NCBI GenBank assembly: GCA_018907035.1
Contig: JACCIC010000151.1
Coordinates: 1 to 64,000, forward strand
DNA from: Sycobia sp. Sy_11
Lineage: Eukaryota; Arthropoda; Insecta; Hymenoptera; Epichrysomallidae
Direction of reading: 5' to 3'
DNA: 64,000 nucleotides
Shown here: piece after piece, positions 34,196 to 46,590 of the stretch
Numbering within the stretch: the stretch's first letter is position 1
Layout: every line of letters starts with the position of its first letter
Made by a program: the position numbers and the translations under genes
Notes under the pieces: generated by a model
What the model was told of the DNA's origin: nothing
Database searches by the model: none
Seen by the model: the letters and a program-made list of their open reading frames with translations, nothing else

Positions 34196-35940
34196 ATATT
34201 TGGAATACTGCATCAGACAAATGACACAATCTTTATTCGAATTTGTTTTTTAAATTTTTTAATATAAATCGATAAAAACAATTGAAATTTGTTTTCAAAT
34301 ATTATATAATTTTTATTAATTTATTATTTTCTAAAATACGCTTATTTAGAATAAGTAATTTAAAAATAATTTAATACAATAAATAAAATAATCTATTTTA
34401 GATAAATATCAAATAATGATTTAATTATTTTTTTAAATTACATAATTTTATATTAAGAATAGTCTAGAGTGCCATTATGTTCCATATAATTAGTATTTTT
34501 ATATTCTTTACCCGATAGAATCAAGTACGGTTCTGTTAAATTATAGATTACCATACCAATTTTAGATTAAAAATACAGATTTATAAGATACAATTTAAAA
34601 AAAAAATAATACAATAAAAATGTAATTGTAAAGAAAAAAGTGCACGGCAATCCTGACAAATTCAAATTTATTTAGATAATACACAAAACTATAAAAATTT
34701 AATATTTTTATTTACTACTTTCATATTATAGCATTGCAATAACAAAACTAATATTTTATACATAAAGCCAATAAAATGAAAATATTGAATTTCTTTATAT
34801 CTAAAAATTATACGTGTAAAGAATGTCAACTTGGTTTTCTATAAAATGACGAAGAAAAATTCCTTAGATTACATTCCTGGTACTAAAAAATAATTCCAAA
34901 TTTAAGTGTAGAAAAAAGAAGTTATAATGGCTGATTTATTGCGCTAGAATAGATTAAAAGTAGAATTTCACAGGAATACTAAAAAATTAGAAACAAATCA
35001 AAGAATGACCAACAAAAGCTGAAAAAATACTTTCAAAACTTTCAGAACAGAATCGAAAATTAGCGTTATACATCACCTCGTAGGCATCTAATAATTTTGT
35101 GTAAGCTGAAATCTAGTCACTACGAACTAAAAATAATTGAACTATTATGGTTATAAAATAGACAAATCTTAGAATGAAAAATTTCAACATTGTTATAGTA
35201 AAATTAAGAAAAAGGTATAAGCTAGGTCCTTTTATTTCTGTCTAGTAAATAATAATTTTATTTCAAATGCAAGTTTTAATTACTATACTGCAAAAAAGTA
35301 ATATTTATAGAATAATAATTTATTATGTTATTTGTTTAATAAAAAATAATTTAATAGAATACAAAAACTAACAGTTTGAAAGAATTATAAAATAATAAAG
35401 TCTATTGTGTATTGGATTTTGTCATCCCAAAAATTAAGTATAATAATTAATTTTACAATTGTTGACCTTAAACAGACAATTTTGTATATCTAAATTTTCG
35501 AGAAAAAAAAATTAATTTGAAAATATTATTCGCTGTTATCTTTATACTTATTTTAATATTCATAATTAAGAGACCCCATTCTATTCATTGATGAAATAAT
35601 TAATATCATTTAATTTTTTATCATTTTTTTGTAACATTCCATAAACCAAAGTTTCGTATAAAATTGTGTAAATCATTGGCAAACAAGTTTTGATATAAAC
35701 TCAATATGAAGTTACTATATATATTAATCGTTTGCGACCACCACGGCCCTTGACATTTTTGAGTAAGTAATTTGGTTAGAAATTAGGAGTATGGAGATTA
35801 TATATGTTAATGTGTGTGTAGATACGCATACATATATGCGTATTTCAATCAAACGCTGGATGTCGAGCTGATGTTTCTTTATTACTGCTTGTCTCCTAGT
35901 ATCCTTATCTTCTACACTTAAATATACTATATATATATGC
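32820..35940. other. AT-rich intergenic DNA, no gene seen
   Basis: (TA)n at 34151-34194. Short frames (33028-33255, 34025-34267) have no domain. A tail-only PLE scrap lies at about 35948-35985 (TTAATAAATATTTCCATCAG...TTACAGTCCAAT, minus). Confidence 0.5.
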
Positions 35941-36052
35941 ATGCATAAATTAATAAATATTTCCATCAGTGTTACAGTCCAATATAAATTAAAATTAATA
36001 CATAATAATATCAATACATATACATATCAAAATTAATACACATATATATGCA

Positions 36053-36054
<2 letters not shown>

Positions 36055-36101
<47 letters not shown>

Positions 36102-36117
36102 GTTTGTATGTGTGTAA

Positions 36118-36184
<67 letters not shown>
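36055..36184. repeat. Compound (CT)n-(TA)n microsatellite
   Basis: A CT run at 36055-36098, a short TG-rich link, then a TA run at 36120-36184. Open frames across it are artefacts of the repeats. Confidence 0.96.
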
Positions 36185-36187
<3 letters not shown>

Positions 36188-36512
36188 AACTTCTTGTGAC
36201 AAATGATCAACTACTCCGCTACTTATTTCATAAGAATATTATAAAATATAAATTTTGTATGGATCATTTATAATTTACATATTTAACTTGGGTTACTACC
36301 GCCCTGATTAATACTAGAACAATCGATAAAAGAGAACAGCATTTTTTGTACACTTCAAGTTCCGTAAACTTCCACAGTATATTAAAAATCAGGCGCTTCA
36401 ATCAATTTTAACTTCCGCCAGAGGTATGGAGCACTCTTAATTACTTTTAGCATATTATAATGTATTGACAATAATTTTCCTTATATTATGTTTCATATTT
36501 GTATTAACATGT

Positions 36513-37756
36513 TGTAACAGGTTTCTAGGTTACCAAGGTACTAAATACGGACTTCGTGTATCTCGTCTAATTAACCTATTCCTATTACTATTAATATAGA
36601 AAATAATAATTTAAGTACTTACCGTCGCCAAGGATCGACTTACCTTGGCCGGAAGTAATGAATAAAATAAATTTAATTTATAAATAATTATAAAATTATT
36701 ATATATATCATTTTTTATTATTGTCTATTTTTATTAATATTTTATTATTTGCTGAAATTTAAGAATAAATTCTTACTGCTCGGCCCTCAGTTTTACCCTT
36801 GACATTGATTTTATAAAAAATTTCAATCTGGTTTATTTAAATATTTTATTAACAACCATTGATAAAAATACAATTTTTATACCAAGGGTACCGCGGAGGC
36901 GGCAGGGTTCAAAAATAACTACAAAATATTTGTAATTTTATTATATTTTGTATAAGGAACTAGGGAAATTATTTTGATAATAATTCTTTTTAAAGAAACA
37001 AATTATTATAATAAAAAAATCAATAAATAATTATTTATTATTAAAAAAAATAATTATATTTAATTATAAAATTTACAGTTTGAGAAATTAACTAATCTTA
37101 TTTTATGACTATATGCTCACCCGATATCTCTTATGTGTTCGACTGAATCGAACTTTTAATATTATAAGTAATATAAAAATTACCGCGAATGACTAAAATA
37201 CAAATTATTTCTGATTCGACATATAATATAAACGTATATGATAATACTGGATATATCACTCTTCGATTCAGTCTGCTTGTGTGCATTAACAATGTGCGTA
37301 GTAGCGCCAATGCACACAAGCTATTTAATATAGATTATCTGTGTATGTGTGTCTCCCGCTCGAATCAACGCTCACATATTCAAGCAATCGTAAATACCAA
37401 TAAGACCGTTACAAAAGGTTAAAATATATTCAAACGCAATTATTATTGGATTTTTATTCCCATAGCTAGTTTTTCATATAACAATTAGCCGGTATCGTGT
37501 TATTTATTTCCATGTTTGATCAAATTGAAATAATGAATGGTGAATTTCTTCGGAATAGAATATAAAAACGTTGCGGGCCCGATAATCTTCGGTTGCTGTC
37601 TGGCGAAAATTTCACCGCTAGCTCTTCTCTGGAATTTGAAAACTTATGTGATCGTAATAAAATTCAGCACAATAAAACAGCTGTCACGATCACTAATTCC
37701 AATATATTGATTTATTTTTAAAATAAAAGAAAAGGAAAGTGATATAAACTACGAAA
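36513..37756 (-). repeat. 3' LTR of the gypsy-type element
   Basis: 1244 bp, starting TGTAACAGGTTTCTAGG on the plus strand and ending near AAACTACGAAA. Very close to 42867-44103: long stretches (about 37160-37740) differ at only a handful of sites, while the first 250 bp differ more. Low divergence means a fairly recent insertion. Confidence 0.92.
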
Positions 37757-37799
37757 TTAGTTTAGTAGAAAGAGAAGTTCAATTCTACTAACTTCTCAT

Positions 37800-38350
37800 T
37801 CCAAGAATTGTGGTTTTCATCTACAAACGCCATAATCTGGATTTTCAAAGTTCTCTTAACCCATTCACTGAGTTAGCCTGTGGATAATATGGCGGAGTGA
37901 ACGAATAATGAATATATATCTCTTTGAGATACTCATCAATTGTTCTATTCTTGAAGTCCGTACCGTTATACGACAGGAAGATCTCTGGAGCTCCGAATCT
38001 CAATATGATTTGCTCCCTCAAGGCTTCAAGGATAGCTGCTCCATTTGCTTTACGGAGTGGTATACACTGTACCCATCATGTAAAAAGTTCCTACAGGACT
38101 AGAGCATATTCGCAGCCTGTCTTGCTACGAACTAATGGTCCTATTATGTCTTGTGCGACCATCTGCCAAGGTCTTTCCAAGACTCTTTGACCCATTACAC
38201 CAGTAGGTAACCTCTGTACTACTTTACACTATTGGCATATAAGACTGTTTCTTACATACTATTCAACTGTCTTAGAACAGCCGGGCCAATAATAATACTT
38301 GGTTACTCCAGCGTAAGTTTTCTCCCGTCCCGGATGGTCTACCGTAGCAA
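37800..38350 (-). pseudogene. Integrase remnant
   Basis: Minus strand: CHDLATVDHPGREKT and KYYYWPG, then C...C of the HHCC zinc domain, VAQDIIGPL (first catalytic Asp), then SYNGTDFKN where the usual second Asp-containing SDNGTEF box has Tyr for Asp, then TPPYYPQANSVNG where the catalytic Glu after PQAN is replaced. Stops interrupt the zinc domain. The region after the core is missing, because the 3' LTR begins about 80 bp later. The enzyme, which would insert the DNA copy, cannot be functional here. Confidence 0.8.
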
Positions 38351-38352
38351 GA

Positions 38353-39000
38353 TCATGACACTCTTAATACCTCGCTAAGTTTCTCTTTAGATACAGCAAT
38401 TATCCAGGCCTCTGCGTCACCAATGACCACGTCTAAAATTTCATTTGGACAGTAGCAGTACAGTTGTCCAACTACTATATTCCACTTAGGATAGTCGTTC
38501 GGCCTTTTTCGAATCTTATCTAACCAGTCCAAATACCATTGGTCCTGGGTTATCTCAGCCCAAGTTCCGGCAGCACACCTGGTTTCATCTAATTCTTCCA
38601 TCCGAGACAACGCGTCAGGGACGTACTTTAATTCGTCTTTTCGATGCTCTACCTTGAAATCATACCCTTGCAATTTAAGAGCCCATCGTGCGAGGCGTCC
38701 TGTGGGTCTTAGCATCGTACGACTCCAGCGAAGACTTGAATGATCCGTTTCGATGCGAAAGTCGTATCCCTCTATATATGCTCGGAATTTATACGCTGCC
38801 CACACTACGGCTAGGCACTCTCTATCCGTGACTGAATAATTCTTTTCAGCCTGAAATAGTGACCTACTCGCAAACTCCAGTACTCATTCCTGTCCATCAA
38901 TCTCCTGCAATAAGACTGCACCTACTCCAGTGTCACTCGCATTCGTCTGAATCGTGAATTGCGATTCGAACACTGTTCGATGGAGGACAGGGGCTGTAGC
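38353..39000 (-). pseudogene. RNase H domain
   Basis: The open frame 38353-38805 reads VWAAYKFRAYIEGYDFRIETDHSSLRW-like residues, with TDHSSL and later VPDALSRM, which mark the gypsy RNase H end and the connection to integrase. The earlier part (TDRECLAV-type block near 38830, then a GVGAVLLQ-type start near 38915) is in other frames. Confidence 0.85.
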
Positions 39001-39299
39001 GATCATTAATTTAATTTTCTCGAAGGCTGTTTACTGTTCCTCACGCCACTCATATCTTCGGTTTTTTCTTGTTGGACTCGTCAGTGGTTTAGCAATCGTG
39101 GTAGAATTTCTTAAGAACTTCCTATACCATGTTGCCATGCAGAGGAACCACCTCAGTTCATCACCGGTTCGATCTTCTCGGGATCTGGGCGGAATTCTTC
39201 ACGATTAACGACTAGACCGAGGTATTTTACCTCGATAGGAGCAAAAAAACTTTTGTTTATATTAATCGTGAGTCCAGCTTTCTTAACTCGCTTGAGCAC

Positions 39300-39955
39300 A
39301 CGTTCAATCTATTCTAAGTGTTGTTCGAATGTTTCTGTAACGATAATAATATAGTCTAGATATGTGAAAACATTCGACTCAAGCTCTGCAGAAATTACGC
39401 GGTCGATCAGTCGCTGGAATGAGGCACCTGCATTCGATAGACCAAACGGCATTCTCCGGAATTGAAATAATGCCAAGCAGGATTCTGTAAATCCTGTAAT
39501 CGGCCTAGATTCCACCTGAAGTGGTATTTAATGATACGCACTGCTTAAATCTATCGTTGAGATATATCTTGCAGATTGAAGTTTCCTAAGGATTTGATCC
39601 ATATTAGGTAGTGGATAAGCATCTGGCTTCGTGACTGCATTGACTTTCCTAAAATCTATGCAAACCCGATACTTTCCATTGCTTTTGCGTACCATGACAA
39701 ATGGTCTAGACCAACCACTCATGGATGGTTCGACTATTCCAATTTCCAGTATCTCTTTAGTTTGAGTATGCATCTCTTCTTGTATTTTCTTGAAAACTGC
39801 ATATTGTCTTTGACGTATGGGACGAGTATTATCGACATTGATAATATGTGCAGTCTACGTCGTACATCCCAGTCCCATTTCCCTTTCGAGTGAGATCCGA
39901 TCAAGTAATTTTTTAAATTTTGCTTGCTCGTTATGAGATATGTCTGCGAGTCCAA
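39300..39955 (-). pseudogene. Reverse transcriptase with a mutated catalytic box
   Basis: Frames 39528-39773 and 39309-39515 give the gypsy RT blocks: SGWSRPFVMVRKSNGKYR, VCIDFRKVN, YPLPNMDQIL, STIDLSSAYH, then FQFRRMPFGLSNAGASFQRL and FTYLDYIIIV. The last should be YLDD, but here the second Asp is Tyr (GAC to TAT type change, near 39349), which removes a metal-binding residue. A stop separates the two frames. With those changes the domain is inactive. Confidence 0.9.
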
Positions 39956-40239
39956 TAGAAGTTAAGCGCGTCTTCTCGCAAACAGGATCGAACATTCTAT
40001 GATCATTGGAGCTCAACTCTTTCACCAGAGGATGCTCTACACATTTTGGTGTTGATAGTTGCAATGATGCTAATCGTTGCACTTCATTTAATGTCACCCC
40101 CGCAACCTCCAGTCTGTCCCGCTTCTTAGATGCTCTGACGTTCAGCGTATTGTCCGCATGATCATGGACTGTACCAAAAACTCGTGCAAAGTTGGTTCCA
40201 ACATAACAGTCGACTAACACGTCGCGTAGAATTTCTGCC

Positions 40240-40440
40240 AACTCGAACAGTAGTGTAACATGACCTATTACATAAAAAGGAGAATTTCCTGGTCCTCTGG
40301 CACCAACACCAGGAGCAGGGCAAAACTCTCGTCCGTAGGCTGCGGCTAGCTGTAGACCAATTCAGCCCATCACCGCGCGTGACGCTCCGGTATCATATAG
40401 TCCTCTGATACAGAAGTGTCTGTCACGTACAGGAATCTAC
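40240..40440 (-). pseudogene. Aspartic protease domain
   Basis: Minus strand near 40380-40400 reads LYDTGASRAVMG, the DTGA catalytic motif of retroelement proteases, in its expected place between the gag zinc knuckle and the RT. A stop follows shortly after. A further 128-codon frame, 39855-40241, continues the region toward RT. Confidence 0.8.
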
Positions 40441-42240
40441 CGACGGGCTTCTTCTAGTTTAGCTGCTATTTGACCTGGATCCAATCCTCTATTATTATCT
40501 GAGGAAGGTGGTCCTGCCTCAGTTGTTTCTTCAGTGATTGCAGATGACGATGCCTGCTTTGCCGCTATTTCTGGACGAGGACTTTCAATGGGGAGCATGT
40601 TTTTGGCGCTGGACGACTGAACCCCTATTTTCCGCCACGCCTGGCATTCCCCGAACATTTTGGACAATTGATAAAATGATATCCCAATTCACCACAATTA
40701 TAATACCTCATCGATGGATCAACTTTCCTAGATGTGCTGGGCGTATCTATGTCCGGTGGTCTACTCGTAGAGTCGCGTCTAGTCACCGGAGGATGAACCT
40801 TTCTAGGTGGAGATTTCTTTCTCCACCAGTTTTGGTTCTTAGGACGGCTTCTCGGTGAAGGTGGATCTCTCTTGACTTCTGTGGCTTTTGTATTCCCTAT
40901 CGAGGTTATAGCTACCCTAATATCCGCACTTAATTGTTTAAAACAGTTTTCTATTCGGGAAATAACCTGCACCGTCTCATCTTTTCGAGTAACCTTTGCT
41001 GGTGACTCCGACCTGGCTTGATCGAAAGATTTAGTAGACGCCATCTTTGGTATCATTTTGGTTTGGCGTACCTGATATGCTACTTCTGGCCAGGCTACTA
41101 AGGAATCCTCCGCTTCCTTAATAGCCTCCACAGGCTCGTTAAAAGTTGTTCAGTCTTTCCTGCGAACAAGACGGTATAATTCGGGACGTAAGATTGTATG
41201 GAGTCGATCGAATCTATCCTCCATTGAAACCCTCGGAATCAATTTATTGAGCATCCAATTGAGCACCGTAACATACACTTGGATCGTCTCGTTCTCACCT
41301 TGAGTGTACTCGATGGCTTCTCTTCGCTAGCGCTCTTGATTCCGCTTGGTCGTCCTGTAAAAGCGTAGGGCTGCGTTTTTCAGATGCGACCAGAATGACC
41401 ATGGTTCAAGTGGTTCTATTACTCAGTAATGGGCTGAACCTTTGAACAGCTCTGTTGCAGCCTGAAAGAGTTGCTCTTCAGTCAAGTTTGAAATACTACG
41501 CAGCCCCTCAACCCGGTCTAGGAATATTTCAATTGTTTACGTTCCATTGCCTTTGAAGGGAACATTCCTTTTTCGGACTACATCACTTACATCGCAAGGT
41601 TTAAACACAGATGAGGCATTAGCTATGTCATCATGACGGCTAGTGCCCGCCCTTGAGGTTCTACTATTCCTCAAGGGTTCCACCTTTCTCCCGCTGATGC
41701 CACGTCCTAGTAGATAGTTGATTGGGCTGGTTCGTTGAGGGGTTCTCCGTGGGAGTTCCAAATGGGTCGAGTTATGTATGGTAAATATATCTCAAATATT
41801 TACATTACGTAAATTAGGATGCATATTTTCCATGTCGGTACTCGACTCAGGTCCAGGTTGGTGTTCAATCCGGTTTTGAATGCAACTGTTAATGCTTGAA
41901 GCATACGTTGCATATCATTTATTTGGCGTTGTAACGCCTCCATTGTCAATGCTTCCGATTGATCTCTATCAGATTGAGGTAATATGATACTGGGCAGAGG
42001 CTCCTGTCGTACAGTTACATTGGAAGGTAGATTCTAATGTGCGATATCCACTTCAGTATCATCTATATATGCCTCAGCTGGACCGTGTTATCGCCTCGAA
42101 GCATCTAACCTCTCCTGGATTAGGAAATCATCCCTTATAAAATGCAGGGGGTGCATGTCTACCTCCTTCATCGTTTCATCTACGTATGACTGTCCTCCAG
42201 TTAATCTATACAAACCCTAAGGTGCATCTATACAACAAAA
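40440..42240 (-). pseudogene. Gag remnant with a single defective zinc knuckle
   Basis: A start-like MKEVDMHPLHFI lies near 42160, with broken frames through 41131 and then the open frame 40625-41131. Near its end YYNCGELGYHFINCPKC is a CX2CX4HX4C knuckle in which the first Cys is Tyr. The capsid-like part in between is split by stops but includes an LEPWSFWSHLKNAALRFY-like block near 41360-41410. The gag protein would form the virus-like particle. Confidence 0.78.
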
Positions 42241-42852
42241 AATTTACAAAATAAATACAAATTATTAATTATAAATTTTATATATTTATTTAAGCCAATA
42301 TTGGCATAGTTATTTGTGTACGGGTTGATTGCCAGTGGTTTTATATGAACAAAATTTTTCAATTTTAATAAAATAAGAAAAATTTATGTTAATAACAAAA
42401 AAATATTTGATTGATTAATCAAAAAAAAATCTTGTTATTCCATTGGCATATATTTCAAAGAAAATTTTAAGCCTCGTTATGTGAACGAATCCCGTACACA
42501 CAAATTACAATGTAAACTATATATATTTTCGCGAACCCACCTAGTCTTACGTCAGTCGGTGCACACTACGCAATTCTGACTACTAACAAAAATGACCATT
42601 TCCTCGTTTTATTCCCTCCTTCTATTTGAAAAAAGAAGAGAGAGAAATAAAAACAAATTTATAGCTGTATAAGCCTTTTTATAGGCTTGGGTAAGCTCAG
42701 TAAACAAAAAAAAAAAAAACAAATTTCCATTAAGGGATTTTTTTATTATTGGAATGCAGGGGTAAAAAATTAAAATATTAATTTTTTTATTAATTATTAC
42801 TCATCTACTAATTTATTACCGTATAACATTATTCGTATTGACTTTAAAAAAA

Positions 42853-42864
42853 CGTTGGGCGCCA
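42853..42864 (-). promoter_or_regulatory. Primer binding site, tRNA-Lys type
   Basis: TGGCGCCCAACG on the minus strand, two bases after the 5' LTR end. It is complementary to the 3' end of tRNA-Lys(CUU) (...CGUUGGGCGCCA), a primer used by many gypsy elements. It fixes the element's orientation. Confidence 0.88.
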
Positions 42865-42866
42865 AT

Positions 42867-44103
42867 TGTAACAGGGTTCTAGGTTACCAAGGTACTAAAT
42901 ACAACCTTGGTGAATCTCTTCTACTTTATCTATTCCTATTACTATTAATATAGAAAATAATAATTTAAATACTTACCGTCGCCAAGGATTAACTTACCTT
43001 GGTCGGAAACAATGAATAAAATAATTTTAATTTATAAATAATTATAAAATTATTATATATATTATTTATTATTATCTCTATATTTAATATTTTATTATTT
43101 TCTCAGTAAGAATTTATTCTTACTGCTCGGCCCTCAGTTTTACCCTTGACATTGATTTTATAAAAAATTTCAATCTGGTTTATTTAAATATTTTATTAAG
43201 AACCATTGATAAAAATACAATTTTTATACCAAGGGTACCGCGGAGGCGGCAGGGTTCGAAAATAACTTCAAAATATTTGTAATTTTATTATATTTTGTAT
43301 AAGGAAATAGGGAAATTATTTTGATAATAATTCTTATTAAAGAAACAAATTTTTATAATAAAAAAATCAATAAATAATTATTTATTATTGAAAAAAATAA
43401 TTATATTTAATTATAAAATTTACAGTTTGAGAAATTAACTAATCTTATTTTATGACTATATGTACACCCGCTATATCTTATTTGTTCGACTGAATCGAAC
43501 TTTTAATATTATAAGTAATATAAAAATTACCGCGAATGACTAAAATAGAAATTATTTCTGATTCGACATATAATATAAACGTATATGATAATACTGGATA
43601 TATCACTCTTCGATTCAGTCTGCTTGTGTGCATTAACAATGTGCGTAGTAGCGCCAATGCACACAAGCTATTTAATATAGATTATCTGTGTATGTGTGTC
43701 TCCCGCTCGAACCAACGCTCACATATTCAAGCAATCGTAAATACCAATAAGACCGTTACAAAAGGTTAAAATATATTCAAACGCAATTATTATTGGATTT
43801 TTATTCCCATAGCTAGTTTTTCATATAACAATTAGCCGGTATCATGTTATTTATTTCCATGTTTGATCAAATTGAAATAATGAATGGTGAATTTCTTCGG
43901 AATAGAATATAAAAACGTTGCGGGCCCGATAATCTTCGGTTGCTGTCTGGCGAAAATTTCACCGCTAGCTCTTCTCTGGAATTTGAAAACTTATGTGATC
44001 GTAATAAAATTCAGCACAATAAAACAGCTGTCACGATCACTAATTCCAATATATTGATTTATTTTTAAAATAAAAGAAAAGGAAAGTGATATAAACTACG
44101 AAA
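42867..44103 (-). repeat. 5' LTR of the gypsy-type element
   Basis: 1237 bp, starting TGTAACAGGGTTCTAGG on the plus strand. It pairs with 36513-37756. Small ORFs inside (43478-43666, 43536-43769) are repeated in both LTRs and are not genes. Confidence 0.92.
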
Positions 44104-44225
44104 GAGTGAGAGTGAAAAATACTATTCAAAATTTCCTTATAGCAGTTCAATGAATACTAAACTTAAAGTTTTCCCCCACTTCTTCATATTTGCTGAAGTT
44201 AGAGAGAGACTATAGCCTGTCATCT

Positions 44226-44226
44226 G

Positions 44227-44309
<83 letters not shown>
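44226..44309. repeat. (CT)n microsatellite, about 84 bp
   Basis: Nearly pure CT run; the minus strand is polypurine. Confidence 0.97.
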
Positions 44310-44313
<4 letters not shown>

Positions 44314-44499
44314 CGTGAACGAGCACCATCAAGGCATGTATCGATGCTCGTTACAATGTCTAACATGTTCCACTTATGGTCTGTATTTTTTATTGTAAGT
44401 AATATGTCTTTATTGTTTATTGTAGATAGAACATGAAATTTTTCCCCTAATGACACGATATCTAAAACATCGGCAGGAATTATAATAAAAGTACAATTT

Positions 44500-45225
44500 T
44501 TTATCCAATTTTTTGATTCAAAATTAATAACAGAATTAGGTTAAATAATTTATTAAATTTATTTTCCATTTTGTTAATTTTTTTCTTATAAATATTGCTA
44601 ATTCTTATATTTGTAATAATAATAAATTCTTTTAATTTTTTATAATCTATATTTAACTTATAAATTTTATTTTTCAGAATCACCAAACTTTTATTTAAGA
44701 ATTTATTTCTAAATTTAAAAACTTTTTGTAGCTTATAAATGAAGTAATTTTTTAAAATCCCGTTTATTATATTACTATGAAATTTTAGAGTACTTAATTT
44801 TTTAGTCCTTTAGTCAATGTGCAAAGGGATGATATCATCACAAAGTTCAAGAAAATTATTTTTAACATACCAAAGAATTACATAGTGCATATACAGACAC
44901 ACTTTTAAAAAAATGGACAAAGCTAAAAACGATAACAAGCAGACTTTTCAGCAAGACGAAAATTTTTACTAAAATGCCGTACACATGATATCGTCCTTTT
45001 GCACATTTACCAAAGGACAAAAAAATTAAGAACTCTAAAATTTCATAGTCTTATAATAAACGGGATGTTAAAAAATTACTTAAATTATAAGCCACAGAAA
45101 GTTTTTAAATTTAGAAATAAGAGATATACACTATCATTAAAAATTCATAAATAAAAGTTTGGTGAATCTGAAAAATAAAATTTATAAGTTATATATAGAT
45201 CATAAAAAATTAAAAGAATTTATTT
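44500..45225. mobile_element. Inverted pair of PLE N-terminal fragments
   Basis: About 44500-44850 (minus) and 44975-45225 (plus) are inverted copies, with matching phrases such as CCCGTTTATTAT...TGAAATTTTAGAG and its complement near 45030-45070, around a centre of about 125 bp. The coding sense of both is the Lys/Asn-rich N-terminal PLE region (KFRNK, IYKL, LKEFI-type phrases), all frameshifted. The right member runs straight into the GIY-YIG part at 45225, so the RT is deleted between them. Confidence 0.7.
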
Positions 45226-45640
45226 TTCAAAATTGTTCTAAAAAAAATAAGAAATAAGTTCAATATTTTTGCAGTTCCGATTATTAATAAAAAACTCAAT
45301 AATATCATAAAATTTGGAAAAACTGAAGTAGTATATAAAATTAATTGTGAAAATTGTGATGCAATATATATAGGTGAAACTAAGCGAATGTTAAAGATCG
45401 GATTAATGAACATAAGAAAAATAATAATCTTGATGCTGTTATTCATAAACATTGTAAAGATTATTCACATGATTTTAATTGTGATAAAATGAATATATTA
45501 GATATTGACAATAATTTTAAAAAAACTTACACTTTCTGAAATGCTTTTTATACATCCTAATATCAGTCACACAGTTAATAAAAAAAGGACGCGCTATTCC
45601 TTAGCAAAATGTATTCAGACATAATCCCATTTTTATAATA
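45225..45640 (+). pseudogene. PLE GIY-YIG endonuclease and C terminus
   Basis: Plus strand: KFGKTEVVYKINCENCDAIYIGETKRM around 45305-45395, the GIY-YIG nuclease core with CDAIYIG and TKR. One base is lost near 45395, after which INEHKK-, HKHCKDYSHDFNCDKMN- and ILDIDNN-like blocks continue in other frames to the C terminus near 45635. The nuclease would nick target DNA for PLE insertion. The RT part is missing upstream. Confidence 0.85.
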
Positions 45641-45925
45641 CATTCTGACAGAAATTTTACTTTTTACTTGATTTTTTATGTTTATGTAATTGTTTGACTT
45701 ATTAACTTTGACATTGTTAATATTAAAATTTTCATTAGTTTGACTTCTCAGAATTTGCTTGTAAATTTAATTTATGTGTCGATTTAATTATTGTGTTGTA
45801 TTTTTTACTGTTATACAATTTTGATACGTAATTATTTGTATATTTTTTATTAAAGCATCTGAAGAAGTCGTCGACACTTATCGACGAAGCGTCGTAAATA
45901 AAAACAAATTGAGTTTTTATTAGCC
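45640..45925 (+). mobile_element. PLE 3' UTR and third-type hammerhead-like terminus
   Basis: Nearly the same as the 3' UTR at 19825-20070 (reversed). It ends with CATCTGAAGAAGTCGTCGAC, ACTTA and TCGACGAAGCGTCG at about 45857-45892: a hammerhead-like order CTGAAGA, strong stem, then GAAGC for GAAAC. The A-to-G change at a core-adjacent position would weaken it. (ATATC)n follows at 45951-45985. Confidence 0.68.
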
Positions 45926-45999
45926 CTAATTAAATCAAAACAATTATAATTATATATCATATCATATCATCATATCATATCATATTAATTTATAAGGAT

Positions 46000-46590
46000 A
46001 AAGTGTGTTTTTGTTTGTATACGATAACCGAAAAAACTACTGAACCGATTGTTCTGAAATTTGAGATATAGATTTTATATTATCTTCAGGAGGCCTAAGA
46101 TGACTCGATCGCTAGGGCGAAGGACTAGTAACTTGGTGATCCGAGTTCAAATCCCGGTCTCGGCCGATTGACACAAGCACCGCTGTAATAATTTACATGT
46201 GCTTTGTTTACAAACACATCGTAGACCTCCGTCGCTGATTAGCACCAATATTTGGAAGCAGAAATAGAGCAACGTTAAATAACATAATAAAAAAAATTAT
46301 CTTGGAAAGGACATTGCTATGTTTTTTATTGAAAATCATTTTACTTTCATCAATAAATTAAGTTAATGGTTTTGACAATCAGTCAATGGTTTTAACCACC
46401 AGAGGCCACTAGGTGGCGTCTTGAATCACGAACATCAACTCAAAGAAGTCCGCTTAAAGTATTAATACCAGGCCAGCTCAAACGAATGTTCGTATCCAAC
46501 TTTGGGATTCGTATCCTAAAGAAGGTGTGACGTTAATCGGTATTACCTTTTTTGTTTTTCAGGTTAATCTGACATTATTCTCTCACCTTA
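46000..46590 (+). mobile_element. SINE-like composite repeat with tRNA-derived part
   Basis: About 590 bp that recurs inverted at 49950-50525. It starts with a TTTTTGTTTGTATACGATAACC stretch with ACTACTGAACCGATTGTTCT (the type of phrase common at 3' ends of RTE-like LINEs and their SINEs), then a tRNA-like segment at 46089-46168, then a body through 46580 including CCACTAGGTGGCG. No coding capacity. Confidence 0.7.
46089..46168 (+). other. tRNA-derived segment of the SINE (A and B boxes)
   Basis: GGCCTAAGATGACTCGATCG...ends with the B box GAGTTCAAATCCCGG and a closing TCTCGGCC. Length and boxes are tRNA-like, but the anticodon arm is poor, and a second diverged copy exists at about 50335-50420 on the other strand. 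This is a SINE head rather than a tRNA gene. Confidence 0.7.

Larger units (their letters stand above)
36513..44103 (-). mobile_element. Ty3/gypsy-type LTR retrotransposon, two LTRs, decayed coding
   Basis: A full-length element on the minus strand: 5' LTR 42867-44103, primer binding site 42853-42864, gag remnant, aspartic protease, RT, RNase H, integrase, 3' LTR 36513-37756. Internal length is about 5.1 kb. The order RT-RH-IN marks the gypsy rather than the copia type. There is no envelope-like frame between integrase and 3' LTR; indeed the integrase seems to be cut short by the LTR. All genes carry stops or shifts, so any activity would have to be in trans. Clear target duplications were not found at the outer ends. 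Confidence 0.9.

Noticed and set aside
35995..36210. Open frames across (CT)n and (TA)n tracts, also at 29318-29700, 30601-30954, 44220-44456, 49721-49960 and 58380-58571
   Set aside because: Low-complexity repeats are open in several frames; the translations are only dipeptide repeats with short flanks.
43536..43769. Small protein gene repeated at 37189-37422
   Set aside because: Both lie in the two LTRs of the same retrotransposon at matching positions; opposite-strand frames overlap there too.
45951..45985. CRISPR-like short direct repeats
   Set aside because: An (ATATC)n microsatellite without spacers, in a eukaryotic genome.
46089..46168. Functional tRNA gene
   Set aside because: A and B boxes are present, but the cloverleaf is poor and a diverged inverted copy with the same body exists at 49950-50525; a SINE head explains it.
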